Positions 25,481-35,323 are shown, counted from the first letter of the stretch. The stretch is 64,000 nt of DNA from Thiospirochaeta perfilievii (GCF_008329945.1 NZ_CP035807.1:1674001-1738000), one strand, 5' to 3'. Program-made: numbers and translations. The notes: generated by a model not told the origin, from the sequence alone.

Positions 25481-26841
25481 AGTATTTCTCCCAACTGTCC
25501 AAATTTTCTTGGTGAAAAATTCCACACCGGACTCATAACAGAGTCGTGAACCTCTTTAAAAAAGTTAATCATCCCCTTATATCCTGCTAAGGCTATTTTT
25601 CTCTCATGGTTGTGATCACAAAAACCAATTCCAAGTTTAAAGGCTATAGGTCTCTCTTTTACTCCCCCAATAAATAGATCAGCTCTCTTCGCTATTACAA
25701 AATCAGATAGCTCTAAAGGGTTAGAATCATCAACAATTATGCAGCCAGGATCTGATAATATTTTTAGTTGTTCATAATCCTCTCTATTACCTGTTTGAGA
25801 ACCAGCAATAACAACTGACATTCCAATTAGTTTTAAAGCTTTTATTAAAGAGAAGGCTTTAAAAGCTCCCCCAACGTAAACTGCTGCTCTTTTCCCTGCT
25901 AATATCCTTTTATATTTTTCTATTTCAGGTATTATTCTACTTAGTTCATCTCTAACGACACTTTCTGCTTTTTCCCTAACTCCAGGATAGTCAGAGAAGA
26001 AATCTGCAACATCGTATAAGGCTTTTGACATATCCTCTATCCCAAAGTATGAAACTCTTTTGTAGGGGATTCCGTAATCCTCTTCCATCTGTTTCGCAAG
26101 GTAGGATAGTGAACCTGAGCACTGAACAACATTTAGACTTGCTCCATGGGATTTACTAATTTTTTCAACTCTACCGTCCCCGGTTAATATAGATACTACT
26201 TCGATTCCCATTTGTTCATAATATTTTTGTATCATCCAAGCTTCTCCGGCTAGATTAAACTCCCCAAGAATATTGATGCTTAGTTTTGGAACTTGTGAAA
26301 TATCCCCTGTACCTACTATTTTTGCTAAGGCATCGCAGGCAGCTTTGTATCCATCTTTTTTTGTCCCCTTAAAGCCCTCTGAATGAACAGGGATTACCGG
26401 GATTCCAACTTTAAGGCCAACTTTTTTACAAACAGCACCAATATCATCCCCAATTATTCCTGTAATGCATGTTGCAAATACAAATGTAGCTTTTGGTTTG
26501 TGTTCTTCTATAAGTTTTAATAAGGCTCTCTCTAGTTTTTTTTCTCCACCAAATACTACGTCTTTCTCCTTTAAATCCGTGGAGAAGCTAAGACGGTGTA
26601 GCTCTGGTCCTGAACTTAAACTTCCTCTTATATCCCAGGTAAATGATGCACATCCAATTGGTCCGTGGACAATATGGAGAGCATCAGCTACTGGATACAA
26701 AACAACTCGGGATCCACAAAAAACACACGCTCTTTGGCTAACTGCTCCTGCCAAAGATTCTTTATCGCATGTTAAGGTTCCCTCTTTTTCTGATTTGATC
26801 CATACCTGATCTTTTCTCTCATTTAATAATGATGAACTCAT
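25477..26841 (-). CDS. nifE: FeMo-cofactor scaffold protein NifE
   Basis: 454 aa. It has QRACVFCGSRVVLYP near 32, HGPIGCASFTWD near 58, FSTDLKEKDVVFGG and the FATCITGIIGDDIGAV segment near 123. These match NifE, the NifD-like partner of NifN. It is the first gene of the nifENB unit, 16 bases after the predicted +1 of its own sigma-54 promoter, with AGGGG before the ATG. Confidence 0.95.
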   Translation of the reverse strand: MSSSLLNERKDQVWIKSEKEGTLTCDKESLAGAVSQRACVFCGSRVVLYPVADALHIVHGPIGCASFTWDIRGSLSSGPELHRLSFSTDLKEKDVVFGGEKKLERALLKLIEEHKPKATFVFATCITGIIGDDIGAVCKKVGLKVGIPVIPVHSEGFKGTKKDGYKAACDALAKIVGTGDISQVPKLSINILGEFNLAGEAWMIQKYYEQMGIEVVSILTGDGRVEKISKSHGASLNVVQCSGSLSYLAKQMEEDYGIPYKRVSYFGIEDMSKALYDVADFFSDYPGVREKAESVVRDELSRIIPEIEKYKRILAGKRAAVYVGGAFKAFSLIKALKLIGMSVVIAGSQTGNREDYEQLKILSDPGCIIVDDSNPLELSDFVIAKRADLFIGGVKERPIAFKLGIGFCDHNHERKIALAGYKGMINFFKEVHDSVMSPVWNFSPRKFGQLGEIL

Positions 26842-26867
26842 TTTTAACCCCTTTATGACTCTTTTAT

Positions 26868-26883
26868 TGCAATGGTTGTGCCA
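26868..26883 (-). promoter_or_regulatory. Sigma-54 promoter of nifE
   Basis: The minus strand reads TGGCAC-AACCA-TTGCA, a perfect -24/-12 element. Predicted +1 is at 26857, which leaves a 16-base leader. Confidence 0.88.
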
Positions 26884-27467
26884 AAACTTAGAAGTGGGGT
26901 ATTTTTAGGGAAAAACAGTGATTTTTAACATTTATGGAATCAATTTAACTAGTGTTTATACATTGATGTATATATTTATATTTTTTAGAATGACAATAAT
27001 GTGCTTAAGGAGCTACTATCTATCATTAATGTAATGGATTTATAAGTAATAAAACTTATGAGAAGGTAAATGAGTTGTTTAGTAATCGATATCCCCTAAC
27101 AGACTGCTTTACAGTAGCTATAAAATTATGTTGAAAGAGTCATTATTTTAGATACAAATAAGAGAATAACGATGCTAGAAACATTAGGGTTGCTATTATT
27201 AAAAAATATTAATCTACACTTTATTATGCTTAATAAAAATGGGATAAACGATGCCTAGTTTCCAAACTGTCGTAAAACAACCTCGTTCCTCAATCTCTTT
27301 TTTGCTTGGTTTCAAATATAATTTTTCTTAAGATTCAAAAAGACTACCAAACAAACAGATTGCCAATTAAGTTAACTGTTACCTGAAATAACCATAATAA
27401 AATAATTGAGTTGCCCTACAAAGTAGGGTCAGTTCCAATTTTAATCTTATGGTATTATAGCAATAAG
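26884..27467. other. Intergenic region upstream of nifE
   Basis: No gene is visible in 580 bases. A perfect 14-base dyad ATACAT-TG-ATGTAT lies at 26958-26971, about 100 bases upstream of the predicted nifE start, where an enhancer site would be expected. No TGT-N10-ACA (classical NifA site) was found. A hairpin CCCTAC-AAA-GTAGGG at 27413-27427 follows the membrane protein gene to the right. Confidence 0.5.
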
Positions 27468-27986
27468 TTAATATAAGAAATATACATTAACAACATCCCA
27501 AGGTTTGTCAAAATTCTTATCTAGGTTAATCATTATTTCAGTTGTTCTTGTAGAACCTACAGTTATTATTTTTAGTTCTGATGTACTGTAATCTTTGGAA
27601 GATGTAACACTTCCATTGATTATATATCCAAACCTTTGGATAGTCCCTAATTCTTTAACAATTTTTTCATTACTAACTATAAAATCTTTAGCATGCTTAT
27701 AAGCTTGGCTATTAAAAATTATGACATTTCCAAGAAAGTAAATCACCCAGAAAAAAATAATAAGTATCTGCCCAATTAAAAACCTCTTTTGTTTAGTTTT
27801 ATTGCGATTATTTGTAAAAAGAAAAAATAGAGCAATTAAAAGTAGTAAAATACCTATATATAAACTTTCCCAAAAAGAATTTATTAATAATCTTCTAGCC
27901 AAGAAACCATATAAAATAAGTATTAACCCAAGAATAGTAAGGTATATCGTATTTTTTTTATTTATTATCTTTGCATTAGATTTCAT
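27468..27986 (-). CDS. Membrane protein, candidate immunity protein for the Rhs tip
   Basis: 172 aa with three hydrophobic segments near residues 12-28, 34-58 and 71-92, then a soluble C-terminal half ending NLDKNFDKPWDVVNVYFLY. It starts four bases after the stop of the Rhs tip and has AGGA before the ATG, the standard place of an immunity gene. No family recognised; the immunity role is inferred from position only. Confidence 0.55.
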   Translation of the reverse strand: MKSNAKIINKKNTIYLTILGLILILYGFLARRLLINSFWESLYIGILLLLIALFFLFTNNRNKTKQKRFLIGQILIIFFWVIYFLGNVIIFNSQAYKHAKDFIVSNEKIVKELGTIQRFGYIINGSVTSSKDYSTSELKIITVGSTRTTEIMINLDKNFDKPWDVVNVYFLY

Positions 27987-27990
27987 ATAA

Positions 27991-28659
27991 TTAATCCTTT
28001 AACTTTTGAAGTATACCACTTCCTACTTCTTTTGCTTTGGAATATAGGGATTTATAAACATAGCCATAATAATCTATAGCCTCGGTTACATCTATTTCAA
28101 TGTCAAAACCTACAATTGCTTGTAAAGAAGTTCCTATTGTAATACTTGTACCTTTTTTTTCTTTTAACTGATCAGTTGAGAAAGCTACATTCAATGGTCC
28201 TAAACTAGCTCCAGCATGTGCTTCACTAGTATTTTCAGTACTACTTCTTTCATAAATGGCTTGTACATAACCTTTGTTGTCTTCAGGTGTTTTATTTTTT
28301 CCAGAAAGATCCCCTCCAACATTAACAGAGACAATATTATTGATTCCAAGTTCAACATCACCACCGAACTTAGCTTCAACGTAATCATACTTTTGACCTT
28401 TACTCCATCCTTCTAATCTACTAGCACCATTTACATCAATTTCGACATCAACGATACCAACATTTAATTTAGCTTTGAACCCTCCACCAGTTCTAGAACC
28501 AATAGTAAAGATATCAGCTAATTCAGCTTTAATTCTATCTACACCTGTTAAGTCGGAGTGTTGGGTTGTATCAAAGAAGGTACTTTCAGAACATAACCCC
28601 AACGGATCTATGTAGTTAATCGGATCATTCCCAACATATGTATACCAGTTGTTACCATC
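27991..28659 (-). pseudogene. Orphan Rhs C-terminal tip (core end plus toxin-like domain)
   Basis: The frame begins DGNNWYTYVGNDPINYIDPLGL, the conserved end of the Rhs core, and continues for about 200 residues into a variable domain that alternates Gly-rich beta segments (GGGFKAKLNVGIVDVEIDVNG, GTSITIGTSLQAIVGFDIEIDV). A stop (TGA, 28660-28662) precedes the core remnant and the upstream sequence is unrelated. It is therefore a displaced tip without the delivery part. The toxic activity is not recognised. A putative immunity gene follows. Confidence 0.75.
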
Positions 28660-28746
28660 TCAGCGGCTCACCCTAAAATAAAGAAAACAAAACACCATAG
28701 CTCTCTCTAAAAAACCCCTTCGCTTAAACTATCTATTAATAATATA

Positions 28747-28765
28747 CAGGAGATAAAAGCTCCTG
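28747..28765 (-). terminator. Hairpin after the HEPN gene
   Basis: CAGGAG and CTCCTG pair around an AT-rich loop just downstream of the HEPN gene; the following sequence is AT-rich but has no long T-run. Confidence 0.4.
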
Positions 28766-28776
28766 ACCACTACTAT

Positions 28777-29178
28777 TTAATTAGATTCAGTAGTTACAAA
28801 CTTCTCAATTTGTTTGTAGATATATTTAGCTTCTCGCTGAAAGTCTTCTGCTCTTTCTATAGATAATGAGCCATAAGGCATTAATCCCATATCAGACGGA
28901 TACCTAGTATCTATATATACCTCTGAAATCTCTTCTAAAGTATTCATATTGATATCTAATTTACAGTAATTTCTTACTGTTCCGTATAATTTAATAAGGT
29001 TGTGTTTTCTAGGAACTTCTTCTACTTTAAGACAGATAACCGCTTTAAAACATTTCTCTATGCATTGGTGTATATGAAACGCTACAACATTTGTTAGGTC
29101 TGGATCATCAATAAGTTTAACTACTGTTTTTAAATCTTTGGATGCAAAAGAGAGCCACTCGTTAACTAACTTGTTCAT
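28777..29178 (-). CDS. HEPN domain protein
   Basis: 133 aa helical protein with the HEPN pattern: AFHIHQCIEKCFKAVICL near 34, then RKHNLIKLYG near 56 (the R/K-x-H element) and YIDTRYPSD near 92. HEPN proteins are RNases or nucleotide-binding partners of MNT nucleotidyltransferases in toxin-antitoxin pairs. It overlaps the MNT gene upstream by 17 bases. The strict RNase motif Rx4-6H is not evident, so activity is uncertain. Confidence 0.85.
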   Translation of the reverse strand: MNKLVNEWLSFASKDLKTVVKLIDDPDLTNVVAFHIHQCIEKCFKAVICLKVEEVPRKHNLIKLYGTVRNYCKLDINMNTLEEISEVYIDTRYPSDMGLMPYGSLSIERAEDFQREAKYIYKQIEKFVTTESN

Positions 29179-29569
29179 AGATAAGTGTTCCTTTCTCGGT
29201 TATCTCAGTCATAAATGGCTTATTCAATTCATCTAATATCTTGAACTCTTCTTTTGTATAAACAAGTAGATCAATTGGAACTTCCATACTTATATCAAGG
29301 ATAGAATTTCTAACTGACACCTTATTTTTAAGCTTCTCATCATAGGTTTTTGGGACATCATCAATATTTAAGATTACGGCTAAATCTATATCGCTATCCT
29401 GGTTATCTGTACCTTTCGCAACAGAACCAAACATATAGATTTTAAAAGGATCTAACTCCTTTAGAGATTCAACTATTTCTGGAATATAACCTTTTAAATC
29501 AGTCATACTCAAATTGTATCCCATTTGTGATTTATTATCTATATTATTATTCACTGCTCTTAGTTCCAT
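29162..29569 (-). CDS. MNT family nucleotidyltransferase
   Basis: 135 aa. The nucleotidyltransferase motif IYMFGSVAKGTDNQDSDIDLAVIL is split here as GSVAKG near 49 and SDIDLAV near 59, with the two metal-binding Asp residues present. In MNT/HEPN pairs this enzyme modifies the HEPN partner and neutralises it. The ATG at 29569 lies eight bases after the end of the integrase remnant, whose last codons supply the GAGGAAG ribosome site; an internal ATG at 29506 is another possible start. Confidence 0.85.
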   Translation of the reverse strand: MELRAVNNNIDNKSQMGYNLSMTDLKGYIPEIVESLKELDPFKIYMFGSVAKGTDNQDSDIDLAVILNIDDVPKTYDEKLKNKVSVRNSILDISMEVPIDLLVYTKEEFKILDELNKPFMTEITEKGTLIYEQVS

Positions 29570-29577
29570 TTTTATAC

Positions 29578-30105
29578 TTCTTCCTCTGGATATAACTCAT
29601 TCTCTCTAGGATGATAAGTTTTATGCAATTTCTTTAATCCCTTAACAATATCTTTGGTATAACCAACTGTAGTCTGGATAGAGTCATGTCCTAGAAGTTA
29701 TTGAACATATCTAATGTCTGCACCTTTTTGTAGAAGATGTGTTGCATAGCTATGACGGAGAGAGTGAGGAGTAAAACCCTAACCATCAAGGTTTGATAAC
29801 TCTAAGTATTTTTTGAATCTTCTCCTTACCATATCTGCTGTTAGCTTCTGATAGGAGAAGTTTAAAAATAGAGATTTCTGGTTTATATCTACACCCTTCC
29901 TTCCCTTTCTTAACCACAGATGTATATACTCTTCAGCTATAGAACCAAGGGGAACGACTCTATCTTTGCTGTACTTCCCATCTCTAATAAAGACCTCTTT
30001 CAGACTAAAATCTATATCATCTATATTTATGTTTATGATCTCTCCAATTCTTAAACCTGCTATATACATTGTATAAACCTTATTTCTATTCAGGGTATAG
30101 TTCAT
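29578..30105 (-). pseudogene. Tyrosine recombinase remnant with two stops
   Basis: The frame carries the catalytic parts of a Xer/phage-type integrase: AGLRIGEI (first Arg), HSLRHSYATH (HxxR), LGHDSIQTTVGYT (His and Tyr). Two in-frame stops interrupt it, TAG at 29779-29781 and TAA at 29698-29700 (VQ*LLGH). The N-terminal arm-binding and core-binding domains are missing. It is an inactive remnant between nifK and nifE and may mark how the island arrived. Confidence 0.85.
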
Positions 30106-30150
30106 TTTCTCTCTGATGATAGGTTTTATGTAGAATCTTCATTAAATGCT
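30098..30150 (-). repeat. Copy of the integrase 3' end
   Basis: The minus-strand stretch coding KILHKTYHQRENELYPE here matches the last codons of the remnant at 29585-29640 (KKLHKTYHPRENELYPE). Two integrase genes in tandem probably recombined or were partly deleted, leaving this second 3' end. Confidence 0.65.
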
Positions 30151-30196
30151 GGATTTGTAGAAGAAAGAGTTATTATAGGACCAATTGATACTCCTC

Positions 30197-30613
30197 CTAA
30201 ATGCAATATTCATGATCTTTCCATAATTCATCGTCGCAGCCAACATTTAACAACATAGAACCAAAACTTTTAAGTTTTGATCTGTTATTATTTCTCACCC
30301 TAAGGTTAGACTCATCCTGGGAAATCCACTTTGTTGAAAACAGTATTATTGCGTCTCTGGAAGTTTTTATATCACTACTAACAATATGATCAGAGAACTC
30401 TAGATTATGGATAATCCATACTTTTACATTATTATTATTTGATACCCTAGCAAACCATATTGAGATGTAGGGAACAGCTAGCCATTGTAAAAATATTGAA
30501 CCATCAAAATTTACATCCTGCTCACACATATAGTCTAAAACATTTGCAAACTCTGCGTTTGCCCACTCTTCACTCTTAGTAGGAGGTTTAAAAGTTTCAT
30601 TTTTACTTAACAT
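30197..30613 (-). CDS. DUF4826-like protein
   Basis: 138 aa soluble protein. SEEWANAEFANVLDYM, AVPYISIWFARV, VWIIHNLEFSDHI and DAIILFSTKW follow the order of conserved segments I associate with DUF4826; this is from memory and moderate. The function of the family is not known. It lies 70 bases after nifK, beyond a hairpin, at the left edge of the island. It may belong to the nif transcript or to the inserted DNA. Confidence 0.55.
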   Translation of the reverse strand: MLSKNETFKPPTKSEEWANAEFANVLDYMCEQDVNFDGSIFLQWLAVPYISIWFARVSNNNNVKVWIIHNLEFSDHIVSSDIKTSRDAIILFSTKWISQDESNLRVRNNNRSKLKSFGSMLLNVGCDDELWKDHEYCI

Positions 30614-30641
30614 ATCAATTCCCTAAATATCTTTTAAAGAA

Positions 30642-30678
30642 CTGCCAATGAACGTAGACCCACAAGTATCATTGGCAG
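30642..30678 (-). terminator. Hairpin after nifK
   Basis: CTGCCAATGA and TCATTGGCAG form a perfect 10-base stem with a 17-base loop six bases after the nifK stop. On the minus strand TTCTTT follows. It may end the nifHDK transcript or protect its 3' end. Confidence 0.55.
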
Positions 30679-30683
30679 CAACA

Positions 30684-32054
30684 TTACATAACTAATTCAA
30701 ACTTCTCTTCTGTAGATTCTGCATCAATTTTATCCATAATTACAGATAGAATCTTCTCTACTAGTCGTAAAGCACCCCTATATCCAACAAGAGGGAAATA
30801 ACTATGTCCAACCCTGTCATATATAGGGAAACCCATTCTTACAAAGGGGATATTCTCATCTTTAGCAATGTACTTCCCATAACTATTTCCTATTAATAGA
30901 TCAACCGGTTCATTTTTGATCCACTGATGCATTAAATACATATCAGCTTGTGGACCATTTTTAAAGTTAGCATCTGGAACTAGACTTGCCATCTTCTCGG
31001 TAAAATATTTACCAGGAGTTCCAGTCACAATATGAACAGGTTTCATACCTATATCAACCAAAAACTCAGTTAAAGGGATAAGGTTGTCAGGGTCGCCATA
31101 CATAGCAATCTTTTTACCATATAGATACTGCTCCATGTCTGTTATCATATCCACTAATTGTCCACGTTCATCTTCCAGCTCTTCAGGTACTGGACAACCT
31201 GTTACCTCACTTAGCTTCATTAAAAACCGATCTGTAGCTTTAAGACCTAAAGGAATATCAAATGTTTCAAACTCTACATCACACTTCTTTTTTAATGCTA
31301 ATCCCGCATCCTCTGAGCAAAACTTACCTAGGGCAAACGTATATGCTGCAGAACCAGCTCTTTTTAAATCTGGAATTTTAGTCCCACCCTTAGGAAAGAA
31401 GTTATGTTTACCTGTTTGAGGAGCATCCATAACACCAGAAGTATCTGGAAACATTACAAAAGGTACATGCATAATACCCATGATTCTTTTTAATTCCTTC
31501 ATATCCGACGGCTCAACCCAGCCAGGTAGAATATTTACAAAGTTAAGTTTATCTTCACTAACTTCTGGGAAAGTTTTAGCAATTGAAGTACACATATTTG
31601 CAAAACCTGTAACATGGGATCCAACATAACTAGGAGTACTAGCCTGTACTATATACTTTCCCTCTGGGACTTTACCATCATCTATTGCTTTTTGGGCAAT
31701 CTGACTTACATCATCTCCAATAGTTTCAGAGAGGCAAGTTGTATGTACAGCAATAATATCTGGATCATATACAGTAAACATATTATTAAAAGCCTGTATA
31801 AGGTTACTCTGTCCACCAAATACAGAAGACCCCTCTGTAAATGATGATGTTCCAGACATTACAGGCTCTTTATAATGCCTTGTTAATGCCGATCTATGAT
31901 ACGAACAACAACCCTGGGAACCGTGGCTATGGGGCAAACAACCGTGTAACCCTAAGGATGCATACATAGCTCCAACTGGCTGACAAGTCTTTGCAGGATT
32001 TATTGTTAACGCTTTTCTCTCTTTTACTTCATCTATAGTATGTCTTAATAGCAT
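30684..32054 (-). CDS. nifK: Nitrogenase MoFe protein beta chain
   Basis: 456 aa from the ATG at 32054, chosen because AGGAGGGG lies just upstream and the N-terminus then matches the family. P-cluster ligands appear in PAKTCQPVGA, HGSQGCCSYH and HTTCLSETIGDD. It lacks the N-terminal extension of proteobacterial NifK, as in clostridia and methanogens. With NifD it forms the MoFe tetramer that reduces N2. It starts 12 bases after nifD. Confidence 0.96.
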   Translation of the reverse strand: MLLRHTIDEVKERKALTINPAKTCQPVGAMYASLGLHGCLPHSHGSQGCCSYHRSALTRHYKEPVMSGTSSFTEGSSVFGGQSNLIQAFNNMFTVYDPDIIAVHTTCLSETIGDDVSQIAQKAIDDGKVPEGKYIVQASTPSYVGSHVTGFANMCTSIAKTFPEVSEDKLNFVNILPGWVEPSDMKELKRIMGIMHVPFVMFPDTSGVMDAPQTGKHNFFPKGGTKIPDLKRAGSAAYTFALGKFCSEDAGLALKKKCDVEFETFDIPLGLKATDRFLMKLSEVTGCPVPEELEDERGQLVDMITDMEQYLYGKKIAMYGDPDNLIPLTEFLVDIGMKPVHIVTGTPGKYFTEKMASLVPDANFKNGPQADMYLMHQWIKNEPVDLLIGNSYGKYIAKDENIPFVRMGFPIYDRVGHSYFPLVGYRGALRLVEKILSVIMDKIDAESTEEKFELVM

Positions 32055-32065
32055 AATATCCCCTC

Positions 32066-33670
32066 CTAACTTACCTTTACAAAAGATGCATTCATAGCAG
32101 CCCCTGTAGCCCATGGGGCCTTAATAAGACTCCAAACCTTAGTATTAACCATCCGATCAATATCTTTATAGAAATTAACAGCACCCTTATAACCTGCATA
32201 AGGACCACCATAGTCATAACTATGAAGTTGTTTTAAAGGAATACCCATTTTTTGAACAGCAAATTTTTCTTTAATCCCTGCACAGAAGATGGATGGTTTA
32301 TACATATCAATAAGCTTCTCCATCTCGTAATGACTTATATCATCGATAACCAAAGAACCCTTTTCCATCTCTACCATTATTCCATCGTAGTCACTAAATT
32401 CGACACCTTTTGCTTCAAGAGCTGCTTTCTTATCCTGTAACTTCTGGGAATATTTAGCTTCATCCTTCTCTATGTGTAGTTCTTCTATATTTCTACTATC
32501 AGCATCTACCTTAATATTTGGAATAACCCTTCTACCCTCATAGTCATCCCTATGGGCAAACTCATATCCTGCAGCTAAAGTCTCCATTCCTAACTCGTTA
32601 AATAGTTCCTGATAGTGATGAGCCCTAGAGGCTCCAACAAATAACATTGTTGTTTTACCCTTAGTATTAGGTTTAATAAGATCTAGTTCAGCCTTAACTT
32701 TGACTTCCTCCTCCACAATAACCGCTTCTATCTTAGCTATAAGCTCCTCATCCTCAAAATACTCACCTAAACGTCTAAGGGACTTAGAAGTAGCCTCAGT
32801 ACCGATAAAATTAACTTTTAACCAGGGTATTCCATATTTTTTCTCCATCATATCTGCAACATAATTTATTGAACGATGGCACATAATAAGGTTCAGATCC
32901 GCAGTGTGGGAGTTCTCAAATGCACCAATAGTAGAGTTCCCACTAAAAGTTGAAACTATCTCAATACCACATCTTTCAAAGAGCTCATCTATTACAAATC
33001 CATCACCACCAATATTATACTCACCTAACAAGTTAACTCTAAACTTACTATCACTTCTTGTATCATCTAAACCAACGACATGTTTAAATATCTGGTTATT
33101 TGCAATATGGTGACCTGCAGATTGGGAAACACCCTTGTATCCCTCACATGAGAACCCAAAAACATTACAATCTCCAAACTTTGCTTTCATCTCCTTAGAT
33201 GCAGCATGAACATCATCCCCAATTAAACCTACAGGACAGGTTGAGAAAACAGCAATTGCCTTTGGGTGAAACATATCGTAAGCTTCTTGAATTGCCTCTT
33301 TAAGTTTAGCCTCACCACCAAATACAATATTTGAATCCTGCATATCCGTAGAAAAACAGTAAGGTATAAAATTCTCAGCCTTATCTGACTCTGGTCTTGT
33401 CTGGTTTCTTCTTGTTAGCCATGAGTAAAAACCACAACCAATAGGACCATGTGTAATATTTACAATATCTCTTGTAGGTCCTAAAATAACCCCTTTACAA
33501 CCAGCATAAGTACACCCTCTTTGGGTAATAATACCCGGGATTGTTCTTACATTGGCCTGGATCTCTCCTGGTTCTGCTGGATCATTCGGTAGGACACTTT
33601 TAGCCCTTTTCCGGTATACTTTCTTGGGATACTTATCCAACATATATTCATCTATTTTTTCATAACTCAT
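32066..33670 (-). CDS. nifD: Nitrogenase MoFe protein alpha chain
   Basis: 534 aa. It has the P-cluster Cys in TQRGCTYAGC near 51 and GPIGCGFYSW near 78, the conserved Gln/His of GVSQSAGHH, the cofactor Cys in MCHRSINY and the cofactor His in LKQLHSYDYGGPYAGY near 485. A charged insertion of about 50 residues near 370-420 (IEELHIEKDEAKYSQ) resembles that of Clostridium pasteurianum NifD. The residue equal to Azotobacter Val70 is Val. The FeMo ligand set indicates a Mo nitrogenase. Confidence 0.97.
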   Translation of the reverse strand: MSYEKIDEYMLDKYPKKVYRKRAKSVLPNDPAEPGEIQANVRTIPGIITQRGCTYAGCKGVILGPTRDIVNITHGPIGCGFYSWLTRRNQTRPESDKAENFIPYCFSTDMQDSNIVFGGEAKLKEAIQEAYDMFHPKAIAVFSTCPVGLIGDDVHAASKEMKAKFGDCNVFGFSCEGYKGVSQSAGHHIANNQIFKHVVGLDDTRSDSKFRVNLLGEYNIGGDGFVIDELFERCGIEIVSTFSGNSTIGAFENSHTADLNLIMCHRSINYVADMMEKKYGIPWLKVNFIGTEATSKSLRRLGEYFEDEELIAKIEAVIVEEEVKVKAELDLIKPNTKGKTTMLFVGASRAHHYQELFNELGMETLAAGYEFAHRDDYEGRRVIPNIKVDADSRNIEELHIEKDEAKYSQKLQDKKAALEAKGVEFSDYDGIMVEMEKGSLVIDDISHYEMEKLIDMYKPSIFCAGIKEKFAVQKMGIPLKQLHSYDYGGPYAGYKGAVNFYKDIDRMVNTKVWSLIKAPWATGAAMNASFVKVS

Positions 33671-33681
33671 ATGTCTCTCCC

Positions 33682-34059
33682 TTAATCTAATGTTGTATCG
33701 CCACGCTCAGCAGTACGAACTCTATATGAATCCATTATTGGTAGTACAAAAATTTTACCATCCCCTGAATTCCCTGTTTGGTTACTCTTAATTAGGGTTT
33801 TAACAGCTAAATCAACCTTCTCATCCTGAACAACTAGGGTTAATAACCTCTTAGGAACCATTTTAGGATCGGATCCTAACTGGGCTATAGCCTCTGGAAA
33901 ACCCTCTTCTGCTCCTTTAATAAGTCTAAAATCCACAAGCCCCTTTCCTCTACCAAATACTCTACCTGTTGCAGTTAAAGAAGGAAAACCCGCTTTGGCT
34001 AATGCTCGTTTAGTCTCGTTTATTTTATTAATTCTAATAATTGCCATTACCTCTTTCAT
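33682..34059 (-). CDS. nifI2: Nitrogen regulatory PII-like protein NifI2
   Basis: 125 aa PII-family protein. It has IRINKINETKRALAKAGFPSLTATGRVFGRGKG near the start (as separate PII segments), a shortened T-loop, and GDGKIFVLPIMDSYRVRTAERGD at the end. In methanogens and clostridia NifI1 and NifI2 form a complex that shuts off nitrogenase when ammonium or low 2-oxoglutarate is sensed. AGGAG precedes the ATG and nifD follows. Confidence 0.94.
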   Translation of the reverse strand: MKEVMAIIRINKINETKRALAKAGFPSLTATGRVFGRGKGLVDFRLIKGAEEGFPEAIAQLGSDPKMVPKRLLTLVVQDEKVDLAVKTLIKSNQTGNSGDGKIFVLPIMDSYRVRTAERGDTTLD

Positions 34060-34071
34060 TAGGTTCTCCTA

Positions 34072-34395
34072 TTACGCTTTTTCCCCAGAACTTATTGTAT
34101 AAATTTCATCAATAGCCGAAACAAAAACTTTACCATCTCCAAAGTTTCCCTTCTCCCCGGTTTTTGCTGCTTCTAATATCATGTTTATTACAAGTTCTTT
34201 ATCAGCTTTTTTTACAACTGTCATTAAAAGATCTTTAGCAAGTTCATCGTATACGATCTCCCCTACTTTTAATCCGTGTTGTTGTCCACGCCCAGCAACA
34301 TTTATCTTTGTCACCGCTGGAAAACCTGCTTCAAAAAGTGAATCTATAACATCCTGAGACTTCTCAGGTCTAACAATTGATCTAATCATTACCAT
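34072..34395 (-). CDS. nifI1: Nitrogen regulatory PII-like protein NifI1
   Basis: 107 aa from the ATG at 34395, which has AGGAG eight bases upstream and starts VMIRSIVRPEKSQDVIDSL as in the family. It carries the PII signature GDGKVFVSAIDEIYTIS near the end and a T-loop of NifI1 type (GQQHGLKVGEIVYDELAKD). It acts with NifI2 on the nitrogenase in the cytoplasm. It lies between nifH and nifI2. Confidence 0.94.
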   Translation of the reverse strand: MVMIRSIVRPEKSQDVIDSLFEAGFPAVTKINVAGRGQQHGLKVGEIVYDELAKDLLMTVVKKADKELVINMILEAAKTGEKGNFGDGKVFVSAIDEIYTISSGEKA

Positions 34396-34423
34396 TCTTT
34401 TATCTCCTAAATCCTTATATTTC

Positions 34424-35323
<900 letters not shown>

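Noticed and set aside
30671-30686. Sigma-54 promoter TGGCAG-CAACA-TTACA on the plus strand
   Set aside because: The -12 element lacks GC (TTAC), it points into the 3' end of nifK, and it is one arm of a hairpin.
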